DNA from: an uncultured beta proteobacterium
Lineage (GTDB): Bacteria > Pseudomonadota > Gammaproteobacteria > Burkholderiales > Burkholderiaceae
DNA: 64,000 nucleotides
Assembly (NCBI GenBank): GCA_903821995.1
Contig: CAIJNI010000040.1
Coordinates: 1 to 64,000, forward strand
Direction of reading: 5' to 3'
The notes under the pieces were generated by a model, which had not been told where the DNA came from, ran no database searches, and saw nothing but the letters and a program-made list of their open reading frames with translations. A program made the translations under genes and the position numbers. Of the stretch, positions 17,196 to 28,034 are shown piece by piece. Position 1 is the first letter of the stretch. The number at the start of each line of letters is the position of its first letter.

Positions 17196-17954
17196 ATGTT
17201 AAAAGATTTAAAACGTAGGCCAGTTGCTTCACTAACAGCATTAATACTTGTAATTATAGGTATCCTGCTGGGTTCTTGGCAACTCGAACGAGCTCATGGA
17301 AAAGAAAATTTAGCAACCGAATTAAAGCTAAAAGAAGAGCTGACCCCCCTTAACGCAAATGAAAAAAATTGGACGTTAGATCAGGCACTTCACCACCGAG
17401 TGATTGCGAAAGGCGTTTTCATTGTCAATGAAGGAATCTGGTTAGAGAATCGCCCTCACCCATTAGGACGGGATCCTAAAACTGGCATTACAACTGGGTT
17501 TTTTTTATTAATGCCACTTATGCTAGAAGGGACAAAAAAAGTACTTTGGGTAAATCGAGGTTGGAAACCAAGAAGTTTTTTAAATATTAATGAAGTTCCA
17601 AACGTAGTAACTCCAAGTGGGCTAGTTACTGTAACTGGAGTGGTATTTCCAGACGCAGGAAAAACACTTCAAGTGGGCGATGATTCCGTTTTTATAGGTA
17701 CCAATGGTATGAAAATTAAGGAAAATCTTAATTTATTAGAAGAGCAGAAAGGTCATCAATGGGATCAATTCCCATTTATTCTGCGCCAGGATAAAAGCAT
17801 GATTGATGATGAGTTAGATCGCCAAATGCCACCTTATAACAATGGATCAGAGAAACATTACGCGTATGCTTTTCAGTGGTTTGGCCTATCTTTAATGACA
17901 TTCATTTTTTGGCTAGTTACAGGTTTACGCAAACGATCAAAATCATTGCGATAA
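17196..17954 (+). CDS. SURF1 family cytochrome oxidase biogenesis protein
   Basis: Assists heme A insertion into subunit I. 252 residues with the SURF1 layout: an N-terminal transmembrane helix (about 10-28), a periplasmic domain with LGSWQLERAHGKENL, LENRPHPLGRDPKTG and VLWVNRGWKPR, and a C-terminal helix preceded by KHYAYAFQWFGLSLMTF, which is the strongest family signature. It starts 43 nt from the divergent DUF2909 gene and leads the SURF1-SCO-like-ctaA-ctaB-sco transcript. Confidence 0.93.
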   Translation: MLKDLKRRPVASLTALILVIIGILLGSWQLERAHGKENLATELKLKEELTPLNANEKNWTLDQALHHRVIAKGVFIVNEGIWLENRPHPLGRDPKTGITTGFFLLMPLMLEGTKKVLWVNRGWKPRSFLNINEVPNVVTPSGLVTVTGVVFPDAGKTLQVGDDSVFIGTNGMKIKENLNLLEEQKGHQWDQFPFILRQDKSMIDDELDRQMPPYNNGSEKHYAYAFQWFGLSLMTFIFWLVTGLRKRSKSLR

Positions 17955-17982
17955 TAACTAATTACCTCGATGGATTAAATCT

Positions 17983-18639
17983 ATGTCAAAAGAAGTCCCA
18001 TTAATACCGTCTTCCGAATCAGTGCAACGCATTGATGCTAAAACGAGTCAAGGACGTTGGCAGATGCTGTTGCTCTTGGTTATTTGTGCTGCGCCTGTCA
18101 TAGCATCGTATATTACTTTTTATATCATCAAGCCCGAAGGTAGTAAGACTAATTATGGGCAATTAATATATCCTGTTCAAGAGGTGCCAGAGAGTGCTTT
18201 AAAAAAAGAAGTGTACGGAAAGTGGACGCTATTGATCGCCAGACCGGCAGAAAATTGTGAGGCCTCGGAACAAAGTTGCATTCGTCTATTATTTCTTCTT
18301 CGCCAAGTCAGAGCTTCAATGGGAAAAGAAAGGCAAAGATTGCAAATCGTTTGGCTAACAATGGACGGCAAGGAGCCCAATGAAAAAATAAAGTCTGGAT
18401 ATGATGAAGAGATTGCGGGACTAAAAACTATTCGATTATCAGACGATAAGATTGAGAGGAAGATCATTTTAGAATGGCTCAATCAAAATAAATCAGAAGA
18501 TGCAATACAACTTTTGGATCCGAACGGAGCAAGAATGATGATATATCCCGTTTCAGAGAATGCCCCAGAATTTTCTAAAATGCGAAAAGATATTGAGAAA
18601 CTCTTAAAGTGGAATCCAACTGGAAAATACGGACAGTAA
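17983..18639 (+). CDS. Membrane-anchored SCO/thioredoxin-like oxidase locus protein
   Basis: 218 residues: a short cytoplasmic N-terminus, one transmembrane helix (about residues 27-48), then a periplasmic domain of thioredoxin-like outline (KWTLLIARP, LLFLLRQVRASMGKERQRLQIVWL, IQLLDPNGARMMIYP). Two cysteines are spaced six residues apart (CEASEQSC), not the CxxxC of true SCO proteins, so copper binding is uncertain. Proteins like it sit between SURF1 and ctaA in betaproteobacteria and are usually called cytochrome c oxidase assembly transmembrane proteins. The exact role is not established. Confidence 0.8.
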   Translation: MSKEVPLIPSSESVQRIDAKTSQGRWQMLLLLVICAAPVIASYITFYIIKPEGSKTNYGQLIYPVQEVPESALKKEVYGKWTLLIARPAENCEASEQSCIRLLFLLRQVRASMGKERQRLQIVWLTMDGKEPNEKIKSGYDEEIAGLKTIRLSDDKIERKIILEWLNQNKSEDAIQLLDPNGARMMIYPVSENAPEFSKMRKDIEKLLKWNPTGKYGQ

Positions 18640-18651
18640 ATATCAAACACT

Positions 18652-19752
18652 ATGAGTCTTCAATTAATCCTCCAATTAGTCATCATTGCGCTTGCGGTAG
18701 GTTCGTTACCTTTAATTTATTCTGCGATCAAAGGTACATTGCTAAATTTTAATCAATTAGTTTGGCTTGTACTTTTTTGTACTTTTGACTTAGTTATATT
18801 CGGAGCATTTACGCGACTAACCGATTCTGGTTTAGGATGTCCAGATTGGCCGGGTTGTTATGGACATTCAAATCCAATATTTGCTATTGACTTAATAAAG
18901 CAAGCTCAGGATCAGATGCCTTTTGGTCCTGTCACAGAGAGTAAAGCGTGGATAGAAATGATTCACCGCTACTTTGCAAGTGCGGTGGGATTTTTGATAG
19001 TAGTGCTATGTATTATTTCCTGGTTAAAAAGACACACCTTTGGAATAAGAGTTTTTATGGGGGCACTCCTATTATTATTTTTGGTATGTTTGCAGGGAGG
19101 CTTTGGTGCTTTGACTGTGACTATGAAGCTGCAACCGATCATTGTGACGACTCATTTGTTATTAGCCATACTCCTAATCCTCGGCTTAACAATCATGACA
19201 GACATCACCACACAGAAATCAATGCAGATGAGAAACTATTCAACAGTTAGTTCATGGCTACCTCTTATAGCGGCGTTTTTATGTTTGACACAAATATTTT
19301 TAGGGGGTTGGGTTAGCACCAATTATGCAGTGTTAGCATGCACTGGATTTCCACTATGTAATGGAGAAATTTTACCAACGATGGATTTTGAAACGGGTTT
19401 TCATTTTTGGCGTGAACTTGGTAAGACGGGTAGTGGTGAGTCCATCACAAGTACTGCCTTAGTGGCAATTCATTGGTTTCATCGCTTGGGCGCATTGATT
19501 GTTTTTATTTTTTGTGGCTCACTTTACCTTTTAATAGAGCAACAAAAAACAAAAGGCAATGCTCTGTGGCAAAAAAATATTAAATTGTGGAATCGAAACT
19601 TTATAGCCGTATTAACGCTGCAACTGATTACGGGTATATCAAATGTTGTTTTTAACTGGCCGATTGTTGCTGCTTTAGCTCATACAGCTGGCGCGGCAGC
19701 ATTATTGATTTGTCTTAGTAAATTAACATATTTAGCAAGAGTCAAACAATGA
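18652..19752 (+). CDS. ctaA: Heme A synthase (COX15/CtaA)
   Basis: Oxidises the methyl group of heme O to give heme A. 366 residues and eight transmembrane helices in two four-helix halves. Heme-ligand histidines are in [34 protein letters not shown] and LAHTAGAA; the loop [23 protein letters not shown] is a family hallmark. Its last codons overlap ctaB by 4 nt, so heme O and heme A synthesis are translationally linked. Confidence 0.94.
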   Translation: MSLQLILQLVIIALAVGSLPLIYSAIKGTLLNFNQLVWLVLFCTFDLVIFGAFTRLTDSGLGCPDWPGCYGHSNPIFAIDLIKQAQDQMPFGPVTESKAWIEMIHRYFASAVGFLIVVLCIISWLKRHTFGIRVFMGALLLLFLVCLQGGFGALTVTMKLQPIIVTTHLLLAILLILGLTIMTDITTQKSMQMRNYSTVSSWLPLIAAFLCLTQIFLGGWVSTNYAVLACTGFPLCNGEILPTMDFETGFHFWRELGKTGSGESITSTALVAIHWFHRLGALIVFIFCGSLYLLIEQQKTKGNALWQKNIKLWNRNFIAVLTLQLITGISNVVFNWPIVAALAHTAGAAALLICLSKLTYLARVKQ

Positions 19753-20630
19753 CGCAAGTAAAAGTAACTTTAGTAGAAAAAATTAAGCAATTTATAGCCC
19801 TTACCAAGCCAAGGGTGACTCAACTGGCTGTTTTTTGTGCAGTCATTGGAATGTTTCTTGCAACTCCAGGAATGGTTCCTTGGAAAACGTTGGTAGGCTC
19901 TTCGATTGGAATTTGGTTATTAGCTGGAGCCGCTTTTGCAATGAATTGTTTGATTGAGCAAAAAGTCGATGCCTTGATGAAAAGAACTGCGTGGCGTCCA
20001 TCAGCAAATGGAGATTTATCTCCTAAACAGATTATTATTTTTTCTAGCATTATTGGGTTGCTTGGTATGCTAACTCTATTGATCTTTGCAAATCAATTAA
20101 CCATGTGGTTAACTTTTGCAACCTTTGTAGGCTATGCTGTTATTTATACTTGGATTTTAAAGCCAGCCACTCCCCAAAATATAGTGATAGGTGGGCTTTC
20201 AGGTGCTATGCCTCCAGCCCTTGGTTGGGCTGCAGTCACAAATGAAGTTGGCGCTGCAGCTTGGCTTTTAGTATTAATTATTTTTGCATGGACGCCACCT
20301 CATTTTTGGGCTCTAGCTTTATATCGTCGGGAAGATTATGTTAAATCTGGATTACCCATGTTGCCTGTAACGCATGGGGAGAAATTCACATTACTTAATA
20401 TCGTTTTATATACATTTATCTTATTTGCAGCAACACTATTGCCATATATTTATGGAATGAGCCATTTTGTTTATTTAATGAGCGCTCTTGTTTTGGGCGG
20501 TATTTTTTTAGCGTATGCATTTGCGTTATATTTCAACTATTCAGATCTGTTGGCAAAGAAAACTTTTAAGTTCTCTATTTTGTATTTATCTTTATTATTT
20601 GTCGCTTTATTGGTAGACCATTATGTTTAA
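19749..20630 (+). CDS. ctaB: Protoheme IX farnesyltransferase (heme O synthase)
   Basis: Attaches a farnesyl group to protoheme, giving heme O for ctaA. 293 residues, seven to nine transmembrane helices of the UbiA superfamily. The prenyl-diphosphate motif region is [17 protein letters not shown], close to the family's N..D....M.RT..RP, and the second is [15 protein letters not shown]. It overlaps ctaA by 4 nt and the SCO gene by 8 nt. Confidence 0.95.
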   Translation: MTQVKVTLVEKIKQFIALTKPRVTQLAVFCAVIGMFLATPGMVPWKTLVGSSIGIWLLAGAAFAMNCLIEQKVDALMKRTAWRPSANGDLSPKQIIIFSSIIGLLGMLTLLIFANQLTMWLTFATFVGYAVIYTWILKPATPQNIVIGGLSGAMPPALGWAAVTNEVGAAAWLLVLIIFAWTPPHFWALALYRREDYVKSGLPMLPVTHGEKFTLLNIVLYTFILFAATLLPYIYGMSHFVYLMSALVLGGIFLAYAFALYFNYSDLLAKKTFKFSILYLSLLFVALLVDHYV

Positions 20631-21228
20631 GAAGAGCATAACTATTTTTCAATTTGTTATATCTTGTAGTGTTTTGGGCATCTTACTTAATGGCTGTGAG
20701 TTGAAGCCTAAATTTAATAATGTAGATATCACAGGTTCAAATTCTTTTTCTCCTGTATTTGAATTAGAAGACCCGAGTCATAAGCTTCGTCATTTAGATG
20801 ATTTCAAGGGTAAGGTAGTTATTGTTTTCTTTGGATATACGCAGTGTCCAGATGTTTGTCCGACGACTCTTACAGAAATGCAAGGCGTTATGAAGTTGCT
20901 AGGAGAGCAAGCTAGCAAAGTCCAAGTCTTATTTATCACCTTAGATCCAGAAAGGGATACCGCGGAATTGCTTGAAAATTATGTGCCAGCTTTTGATAAA
21001 AGCTTTTTGGGATTAAGGCCACAAGATGAAAAAGCATTAAATGATGTAACTACTGGATATAAAATATTTTTTCAAAAAGTGCCAGGCAAATCTCCGGGAT
21101 CTTACTCTCTAGATCATACTGCTGGAAGTTATGTTGTTGATAAAGAGGGGCATCTCAGATTATTTGTAAGGCACAATTTGGGTGAACAAACATTAGCGGA
21201 TGATTTGCGAGTTTTAATCAAGCAATGA
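20623..21228 (+). CDS. SCO1/SenC copper-delivery lipoprotein
   Basis: Thioredoxin-fold protein that supplies or reduces copper for the CuA site. 201 residues. The N-terminal hydrophobic region ends GILLNGC, a likely lipobox with the lipid-modified cysteine at residue 25. The copper motif CPDVCPTTL and a distant histidine ([12 protein letters not shown]) are intact. It is the last gene of the oxidase block; its stop lies inside a hairpin shared with convergent rpoH. Confidence 0.93.
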   Translation: MFKKSITIFQFVISCSVLGILLNGCELKPKFNNVDITGSNSFSPVFELEDPSHKLRHLDDFKGKVVIVFFGYTQCPDVCPTTLTEMQGVMKLLGEQASKVQVLFITLDPERDTAELLENYVPAFDKSFLGLRPQDEKALNDVTTGYKIFFQKVPGKSPGSYSLDHTAGSYVVDKEGHLRLFVRHNLGEQTLADDLRVLIKQ

Positions 21229-21238
21229 GCTTGATTAA
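21214..21238. terminator. Candidate bidirectional terminator between sco and rpoH
   Basis: A perfect 10-bp stem, 21214-21223 (TTAATCAAGC) with 21229-21238 (GCTTGATTAA), loop of 5 nt. It covers the end of the SCO gene and ends one base before the rpoH stop codon. There is no long T-run after it on either strand, so termination strength is uncertain. Confidence 0.45.
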
Positions 21239-22162
21239 TTAATGTGGATTGAGAACAGATCTGAGCTTTTTAAGAGCGGCAACCTCTATTTGGCGAACTC
21301 TCTCAGCCGAAATGTTTAATTCAGAGGCTAAATCGTGAAGGGTTAAGCTATCCTTATTTTCTTGAGGGGCTAACCACCTTGCATGAACAATTCGTTGACT
21401 ACGCGCATCAAGAGAATCTAAAGCATTCATGAGGTCGACTTGTTGTAGTTGTAACTCTTCATTATTGCTAAGAACTTGGGTAGGCTCAAGTCGAGAGTCT
21501 GCCATCCATAGGGCAGGTTCACGATGACCATCTTCGTCATTTTCCATATCAATTTGAATATCCCGACCTCCTAGGCGAACTTCCATCTCCCGAACTTCTT
21601 CCGGCTTAACATCCAAAGCTTTTGCAAGGTTTGCGATATCTGATGGAGACATTGCGTCTAATGTCGGTTTATTACTTCTGAGATTAAAGAAAAGCTTCCT
21701 CTGGGGTTTGGTGGAGGCTATTTTTACTAAACGCCAATTTTTTAAAATGAATTCATGTATCTCAGCTTTAATCCAGTAAATAGCATAGGAAACAAGCCTG
21801 ACACCTTGAGTTAAATCAAAGCGTCTAACCGCTTTCATCAAACCAATATTGCCTTCCTGAATTAAATCAGCATGAGCAAGGCCATAACCCTTGTATTGCC
21901 TTGCAATAGAGACAACCACCCTAAGGTGGCTTAATACTAATTTTTTTGCAGCTTCTAAATCATTAAATTTAGCTAGTCGTTCTGCCAGTTCTTTCTCTTC
22001 AATAGCTGAGAGCATCGGCATTTGATTAACAGCAGAAATATATGACTCAATACTTCCCATGCCATTAGAAGGAAGCATAGGCATAGCGGGTAATCCACTA
22101 GTCGGATTGACTACGTCAGTTAAGTTATTAAACATTGAAGGGCTTAAACTTAGTTTGTTCAT
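21239..22162 (-). CDS. rpoH: RNA polymerase heat-shock sigma factor RpoH (sigma-32)
   Basis: Directs RNA polymerase to heat-shock promoters. 307 residues, typical. Region 1.2/2 is clear (ESYISAVNQMPMLSAIEEKEL, then LIQEGNIGLMKAVRRFD and YAIYWIKAEIHEFIL), the RpoH box follows (NWRLVKIASTKPQRKLFFNLR), and region 4.2 is DLASELNISAERVRQIEVAALKKL. The residues MADSRLEPTQVLSNNEE lie between regions 3 and 4. A perfect CIRCE operator ends 9 nt before the start codon, so repression by HrcA is predicted. ftsY lies upstream on the same strand with a 75-nt gap. Confidence 0.96.
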   Translation of the reverse strand: MNKLSLSPSMFNNLTDVVNPTSGLPAMPMLPSNGMGSIESYISAVNQMPMLSAIEEKELAERLAKFNDLEAAKKLVLSHLRVVVSIARQYKGYGLAHADLIQEGNIGLMKAVRRFDLTQGVRLVSYAIYWIKAEIHEFILKNWRLVKIASTKPQRKLFFNLRSNKPTLDAMSPSDIANLAKALDVKPEEVREMEVRLGGRDIQIDMENDEDGHREPALWMADSRLEPTQVLSNNEELQLQQVDLMNALDSLDARSQRIVHARWLAPQENKDSLTLHDLASELNISAERVRQIEVAALKKLRSVLNPH

Positions 22163-22171
22163 AGTTCTATT

Positions 22172-22198
22172 TTAGCACTCTTGCATAAGGAGTGCTAA
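22172..22198 (-). promoter_or_regulatory. CIRCE operator (HrcA binding site) in front of rpoH
   Basis: The sequence is TTAGCACTC, nine bases, GAGTGCTAA: all 18 consensus positions and the nine-base spacing of CIRCE match. It sits in the rpoH leader, 9 nt upstream of the start codon, and just downstream of a TATAAT hexamer read on the minus strand. In known cases HrcA bound at such a site blocks transcription until heat shock. No hrcA gene is in this window. Confidence 0.95.
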
Positions 22199-22209
22199 GA
22201 TTTTATGAA

Positions 22210-22229
22210 ATTATAAGTAACTGATTATA
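22210..22229 (-). promoter_or_regulatory. Candidate -10 hexamers of the rpoH promoter
   Basis: Read on the minus strand there are two TATAAT hexamers, at 22210-22215 and 22224-22229. The second has TTATTA at 22247-22252 as a weak -35 box with a 17-nt spacer, overlapping the end of ftsY; the first has no good -35. Either would start a transcript just before or at the CIRCE element. No sigma-32 type promoter was recognised. Confidence 0.4.
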
Positions 22230-22237
22230 TTAATAAT

Positions 22238-23134
22238 TTATTCATATAATAAAGCAGAAGAAAACTTTTTAGAGTTAAATACTTCGATTTCTTCTATCCC
22301 CTCACCTACCCCAAGAGCCATAATTTTAGGGGGATTGATAGACTCTTTAAAAAGTTCCGCAATTGCGCAAAGTACTCCCCCTTTGGCTGTACCATCAATT
22401 TTGCTCACAAGTAGGGATGTTAGACCAAGGGCTTCATGAAAGGCTTTAACCTGAGCAACAGCGTTTTGCCCAGTATTGCCGTCTAATACAAGTAAAACTT
22501 GATGTGGCGCCCCCGGTAGTAATTTTGTAATGACACGCTTAATCTTTTTTAGCTCATCCATGAGATGAGTTTGTGTAGCAAGTCTGCCGGCTGTATCAAT
22601 GACTAAAACATCTACTTTTCGAGAAATAGCGGCAGTAACAGCATCATGAGCAACAGTAGAAGCATCCCCGGATGCTTGCTGGATGACGGAAACATTATTT
22701 TTTTGACCCCATGCCATAAGTTGCTCTTTAGCAGCAGCTCGAAATGTATCTCCTGCAGCTAGCAAAATATTCTTCCCTTGTTTTTGAAGGGCAAAGCAGA
22801 TTTTTCCAATGCTAGTTGTTTTGCCTGCACCATTGACACCCACAATTAACCAAATCTCAGGTAAGACCGGACTATCGAGATGAACTAGAGGGTTGTCTGC
22901 ATATTCCAGGGGGGTGAGTAATTCGGTAATGAGGTCTTGTAAAACCTGTTTTAATAGAGTGCTATCAGTTAATTTAAGTTGCTTAACCTTATGTCGTAAT
23001 TGCAAAATCAACTTTTGAGTAGCATTCATGCCAACATCTGCCAGGATAAGGGATTCCTCTAAAGACTCAAATAAAGCTTCGTCAATTTGAGTTCGATTAA
23101 AAAGATGAGATAGAGTTTTACGTAATTTGAACAT
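22238..23134 (-). CDS. ftsY: Signal recognition particle receptor FtsY
   Basis: GTPase that docks SRP-ribosome complexes at the inner membrane. 298 residues: only a short N-terminal extension (FKLRKTLSHLFNRT), with the acidic A domain of E. coli FtsY absent, then the four-helix N domain and the GTPase G domain. GTPase motifs: [34 protein letters not shown], and SKIDGTAKGG. Absence of the A domain is common outside enterobacteria. It is divergent from the first M16 peptidase and precedes rpoH, a conserved betaproteobacterial order. Confidence 0.95.
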   Translation of the reverse strand: MFKLRKTLSHLFNRTQIDEALFESLEESLILADVGMNATQKLILQLRHKVKQLKLTDSTLLKQVLQDLITELLTPLEYADNPLVHLDSPVLPEIWLIVGVNGAGKTTSIGKICFALQKQGKNILLAAGDTFRAAAKEQLMAWGQKNNVSVIQQASGDASTVAHDAVTAAISRKVDVLVIDTAGRLATQTHLMDELKKIKRVITKLLPGAPHQVLLVLDGNTGQNAVAQVKAFHEALGLTSLLVSKIDGTAKGGVLCAIAELFKESINPPKIMALGVGEGIEEIEVFNSKKFSSALLYE

Positions 23135-23195
23135 AAGAATTAGAATTCTACAGATGAAAATAGATAACAGGAAAATTTACGTGGATTTAAATCAA

Positions 23196-24611
23196 ATGAA
23201 GGTTGTAAAGTCTTGCCTCATATTAAGTAGCTTAATTGTAGGAATGTTTTTATCTATGGATGGGTTTTCGCAGTCCTTCCAACCGAGTGTACTTCCAGAA
23301 CAGTATACGCATGAAAAAAAACTACCCAATGGCTTAAGGGTGATCGTTAGAGAGGATCATCGGTCACCAACAGTAGCCCATATGATTTGGTATAAAGCGG
23401 GGTCAGTTGATGAATACAACGGCACAACAGGAGTAGCGCACGTCTTAGAGCACATGATGTTTAAAGGAACCAAGAGTCTAGGGCCTGGAGAATTCTCAAA
23501 AAAAGTAGCAGGATTAGGAGGGCGCGAAAATGCATTTACATCCTATGACTACACGGCATACTTTCAGCAAATAGGAAAACAATATTTACCTCAAATGATG
23601 GAGTTAGAAGCTGATCGTATGCAAAACTTAAATTTATCTGAAGATGAGTTTAAAAAAGAGATACAGGTCATCATGGAAGAGAGAAGATTAAGAACAGATG
23701 ATCAGGCTTCGAGTTTGTTGTATGAGCAGCTAATGTCCACAGCTTTTAATTCAGCACCCAATCGGACTCCAGTCATTGGTTGGATGGCTGACCTTCAAAA
23801 TATGAATTATTTAGATGCAAGAGACTGGTATCAAAAATGGTATGCGCCATCCAATGCAATTTTGATCGTAGTTGGGGATGTAGATCCAAATGAAATATTT
23901 AAATTGGCAGAGCAAACCTATGGAAAAGTCACTGCGAAAGTAGTGCCAGATAGAAAGAAACAAACTGAGCCTGTGCAAGTGGGTCAGCGTAGATTTTCAG
24001 TCAAGGCTCCCGCTGAAAACACAATTATTATGATGGGCTGGAAAGCGCCAAAGATTTTAAATAATCAATTTGAAGATGATGAGCCTTTTGCTTTAACAGT
24101 ATTATCTGCCATTCTTGATGGCAATCAAAACACTCGACTGAATCGTGTTTTAGTAAAAAATAAAAAACTATTACAAGGAGTTGGCGCAAGCTATGATGCA
24201 GTTAGTCGAGGAGAACAATTATTTATTATTAGCGCAGATCTATTGCCAGGGAAAAAAATAGAAAATATTGAGATAGAGATTAAGAAAATATTAACTGAAG
24301 TGGCGCAAAAAGGAGTTACAGAGGCCGAGTTAAAAAGAGTAAAAATAGCCGTAACTGCATCACAAATATACAAACGTGATTCAGTATTTGGACAAGCCAT
24401 GGAGATAGGGTCCAATGAAATATCTGGGATACCTTGGAAAGATCTTGATAAAGCAAATGAAAAAATTCAAAATGTTACCTCAGAGCAAATTCAAGCAGTT
24501 GTCAAAAAATATCTCATTGATGATCATTTAACTGTAGGTATTTTAGACCCTCAGTCGATTGATCCTAAAACACAAGAAGCTAATGCAAAAGCAGCAGCTC
24601 ATTTGAAGTAA
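23196..24611 (+). CDS. M16 family zinc metallopeptidase, catalytic member
   Basis: Insulinase/pitrilysin-type protease, exported. From ATG 23196 the protein has 471 residues and starts with a good signal peptide (MKVVKSCLILSSLIVGMFL, cleavage likely after GFSQ). The inverted zinc motif HVLEH is at residues 82-86, with the downstream glutamate in EEFKKEIQVIMEERRLR-type context (LSEDEFKKEIQVIMEERR). In-frame alternatives are GTG 23181, with AGGA 8 nt before it, and ATG 23154; the start is uncertain. It is followed 18 nt later by a non-catalytic M16 partner, and the two probably form a heterodimer. Confidence 0.9.
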   Translation: MKVVKSCLILSSLIVGMFLSMDGFSQSFQPSVLPEQYTHEKKLPNGLRVIVREDHRSPTVAHMIWYKAGSVDEYNGTTGVAHVLEHMMFKGTKSLGPGEFSKKVAGLGGRENAFTSYDYTAYFQQIGKQYLPQMMELEADRMQNLNLSEDEFKKEIQVIMEERRLRTDDQASSLLYEQLMSTAFNSAPNRTPVIGWMADLQNMNYLDARDWYQKWYAPSNAILIVVGDVDPNEIFKLAEQTYGKVTAKVVPDRKKQTEPVQVGQRRFSVKAPAENTIIMMGWKAPKILNNQFEDDEPFALTVLSAILDGNQNTRLNRVLVKNKKLLQGVGASYDAVSRGEQLFIISADLLPGKKIENIEIEIKKILTEVAQKGVTEAELKRVKIAVTASQIYKRDSVFGQAMEIGSNEISGIPWKDLDKANEKIQNVTSEQIQAVVKKYLIDDHLTVGILDPQSIDPKTQEANAKAAAHLK

Positions 24612-24629
24612 TAAAGAGAGAAAATAAAT

Positions 24630-25976
24630 ATGAAGTGGACTAAAGAAGTTAAAGAAATTGTTATTTATATAACAGCATGTGTTGCTATGCTTTATTCACT
24701 ACAAGGCAATGCGGCTTTACCAATTCAAAAAATACAATTAGATACGGGTGCAACTCTTTTATTTGTCGAAGCTCGAACAATACCTATTATTGATATTGGC
24801 ATTGACTTTGTGGGAGGCGTGGCCCGTGATCCAAAAGGGAAAATTGGCACATCAGCGATGACGGCCTCGCTATTAAATAAAGGATCAGTGATTGATGGCA
24901 AAGTCTTAAATGAAGCTGATACTGTAGATAGTATTTCTGATCTAGCAGCTACAGTTAATTTTTCATCTAGTGTAGATAGTTCTAGTATGAGAATTAGATC
25001 ATTAAGCAAGGCACAAGTTCTAGAGCCATTAATTACTCAGGTGCAAAGTATGTTGGCTAATCCAATATTTGATTCTAAGATATTAGAACGTGAAAAGATA
25101 TTAGAGATTAACGCATTAAAAGACAGTGATTCAAAGCCTAATGTGATGGTTTCAAAGCAGTTTCGAAAAATGATCTATAAGAATAACCCTCTTGGAAATG
25201 AGGAAACTGTTAATTCTATACAGGCAATTCAAGTCACTGATTTAAAAAAATTCCACCAAAATTATTATCAAGCCAAAAATGCAAATGTTTTAATCGTAGG
25301 GGATTTAAATAAGGAAAAAGCTATACAGATTGGTATGCAGTTAACTGAAAAGTTACCTAAGGGTAACGATTTTTATCCTGAAGTATTTTTGTTGGAAAGG
25401 TCTCCAGTAGCTCCTTTATCTCAAAGGGAGGTTACTTTATCTAACCCATCTCAACAAGCTCATATTCAAATGGGTATGACGGGTATTGCAAGAAATGATC
25501 CGGATTATTATTCTTTATTAGTTGGGAATTATATTTTGGGTGGTGGGGGATTTGTATCTAGGCTCATGACTGAAATCCGTGAAAAAAGAGGTCTGGCATA
25601 CAGCGTATCGAGTTATTTTTATCCTGGAAAAAATTCTGGTATTTACTTGGCAACGATGCAGACGCGAAAGGACCAAGCAAATCAAGCAGTTCAGTTGATG
25701 CGAGAGTCTATACAAGAGTTTATTCAAAATGGACCATCAGATAGTGAAGTTGAAGGCGCTAAAAATAATCTTACGAATGGTTTTGCATTACGAATTGATA
25801 GCAATCGAAAGTTACTTGAAAATATTTCCTCTATCGCGTGGAATGATCTGCCCCTCGATACTCTAGACACTTGGACAGCCTCAGTACAACAAGTATCAAA
25901 ATCATCAATTAAAGAAGCATTCAAGAAGCATTTGGATATGGAACGAATGGTAACCGTTGTTGTTGGTGAAAAATGA
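24630..25976 (+). CDS. M16 family peptidase-like protein without the zinc motif
   Basis: 448 residues with an N-terminal signal segment (to about residue 29, LQGNA) and two M16 half-domains. Where HxxEH should stand, the sequence reads TSAMTASLLNKGSV, so the zinc site is lost. The C-terminal half keeps the R/Y substrate-binding region (EKRGLAYSVSSYFYPGKNSG) that in paired M16 enzymes is supplied by the inactive subunit. With the catalytic member directly upstream, a two-subunit peptidase is the simplest reading. rsmD overlaps its last 4 bases. Confidence 0.9.
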   Translation: MKWTKEVKEIVIYITACVAMLYSLQGNAALPIQKIQLDTGATLLFVEARTIPIIDIGIDFVGGVARDPKGKIGTSAMTASLLNKGSVIDGKVLNEADTVDSISDLAATVNFSSSVDSSSMRIRSLSKAQVLEPLITQVQSMLANPIFDSKILEREKILEINALKDSDSKPNVMVSKQFRKMIYKNNPLGNEETVNSIQAIQVTDLKKFHQNYYQAKNANVLIVGDLNKEKAIQIGMQLTEKLPKGNDFYPEVFLLERSPVAPLSQREVTLSNPSQQAHIQMGMTGIARNDPDYYSLLVGNYILGGGGFVSRLMTEIREKRGLAYSVSSYFYPGKNSGIYLATMQTRKDQANQAVQLMRESIQEFIQNGPSDSEVEGAKNNLTNGFALRIDSNRKLLENISSIAWNDLPLDTLDTWTASVQQVSKSSIKEAFKKHLDMERMVTVVVGEK

Positions 25977-26584
25977 GACCTAAGGTCAAAGAGCTTCCAA
26001 CTAGAGTTCGGATCATAGGGGGATACTGGCGAAGTAGGCTTATTCATCTCATTGAAGAGCCAGGACTTCGCCCAACAACAGATCGAGTTCGAGAAACACT
26101 GTTTAATTGGCTAGGTCAAACACTTAATCAACAAAGTTGTTTAGATTTATTCGCAGGCTCGGGAGCGTTGGGTCTTGAGGCTTGTTCACGTGGAGCTAGC
26201 CATGTCACTATTATCGAGTCAAATAAGCGGGTTTATTCGTTGTTAGAAAACAATATTGAATCCCTAAAACCTTTACCGATGGGTTGTGATTTGAAAACGA
26301 TACGTACTGATGCCACGACCTGGTTAGAGAAAGAAACCGTATTAAATTATGATATTGTTTTTATAGACCCACCGTTTGATAATTTAGGATTATTGAAAAA
26401 GACTTTAGAGCTCTTAGCTACAAAAGAATTTGTTTCGAAAGATGTAAAAATATATGTAGAATCGTCTACAAATATAGAAAATGAGACGATTTTGAGCTAT
26501 TTAGGAAACTGGGTGGTCAATAAACAACTTCTTGCTGGGGTAGTAAAAGCAACATTATTGAGCAAATCAGTGGTTTCGGTTTAG
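25973..26584 (+). CDS. rsmD: 16S rRNA (guanine(966)-N2)-methyltransferase RsmD
   Basis: Methylates G966 of 16S rRNA in the small subunit. 203 residues. The N-terminal RIIGGYWRSRLI and RPTTDRVRETLFNWL are diagnostic, SAM motif I is LDLFAGSGALGLEA, and the catalytic motif is DPPF (usual form for RsmD). It overlaps the M16 gene by 4 nt and is followed 39 nt later by coaD, the standard pairing. Confidence 0.94.
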   Translation: MRPKVKELPTRVRIIGGYWRSRLIHLIEEPGLRPTTDRVRETLFNWLGQTLNQQSCLDLFAGSGALGLEACSRGASHVTIIESNKRVYSLLENNIESLKPLPMGCDLKTIRTDATTWLEKETVLNYDIVFIDPPFDNLGLLKKTLELLATKEFVSKDVKIYVESSTNIENETILSYLGNWVVNKQLLAGVVKATLLSKSVVSV

Positions 26585-26623
26585 ACTTAGGCTTTTAGAA
26601 GCTGAAGTAATTAAGGAGTAATA

Positions 26624-27959
<1,336 letters not shown>

Positions 27960-27985
27960 TTTTCTTATCTAAGATATCTTATTCT

Positions 27986-28016
27986 AAAAAAAGACCCGCT
28001 CGAAGGCGGGTCTTTT
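27986..28016 (-). terminator. Rho-independent terminator after rplY
   Basis: On the minus strand AAAAGACCCGC (28016-28006) pairs with GCGGGTCTTTT (27999-27989), an 11-bp stem with a 6-nt loop, followed by more T. It lies 18 nt after the rplY stop and before pth. Confidence 0.9.
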
Positions 28017-28034
28017 GATATCACTTGAGACAAA

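Noticed and set aside
24630..25976. Second M16 gene as a pseudogene
   Set aside because: The frame is full length with a signal segment and keeps the substrate-binding half; loss of HxxEH is normal for the partner subunit.
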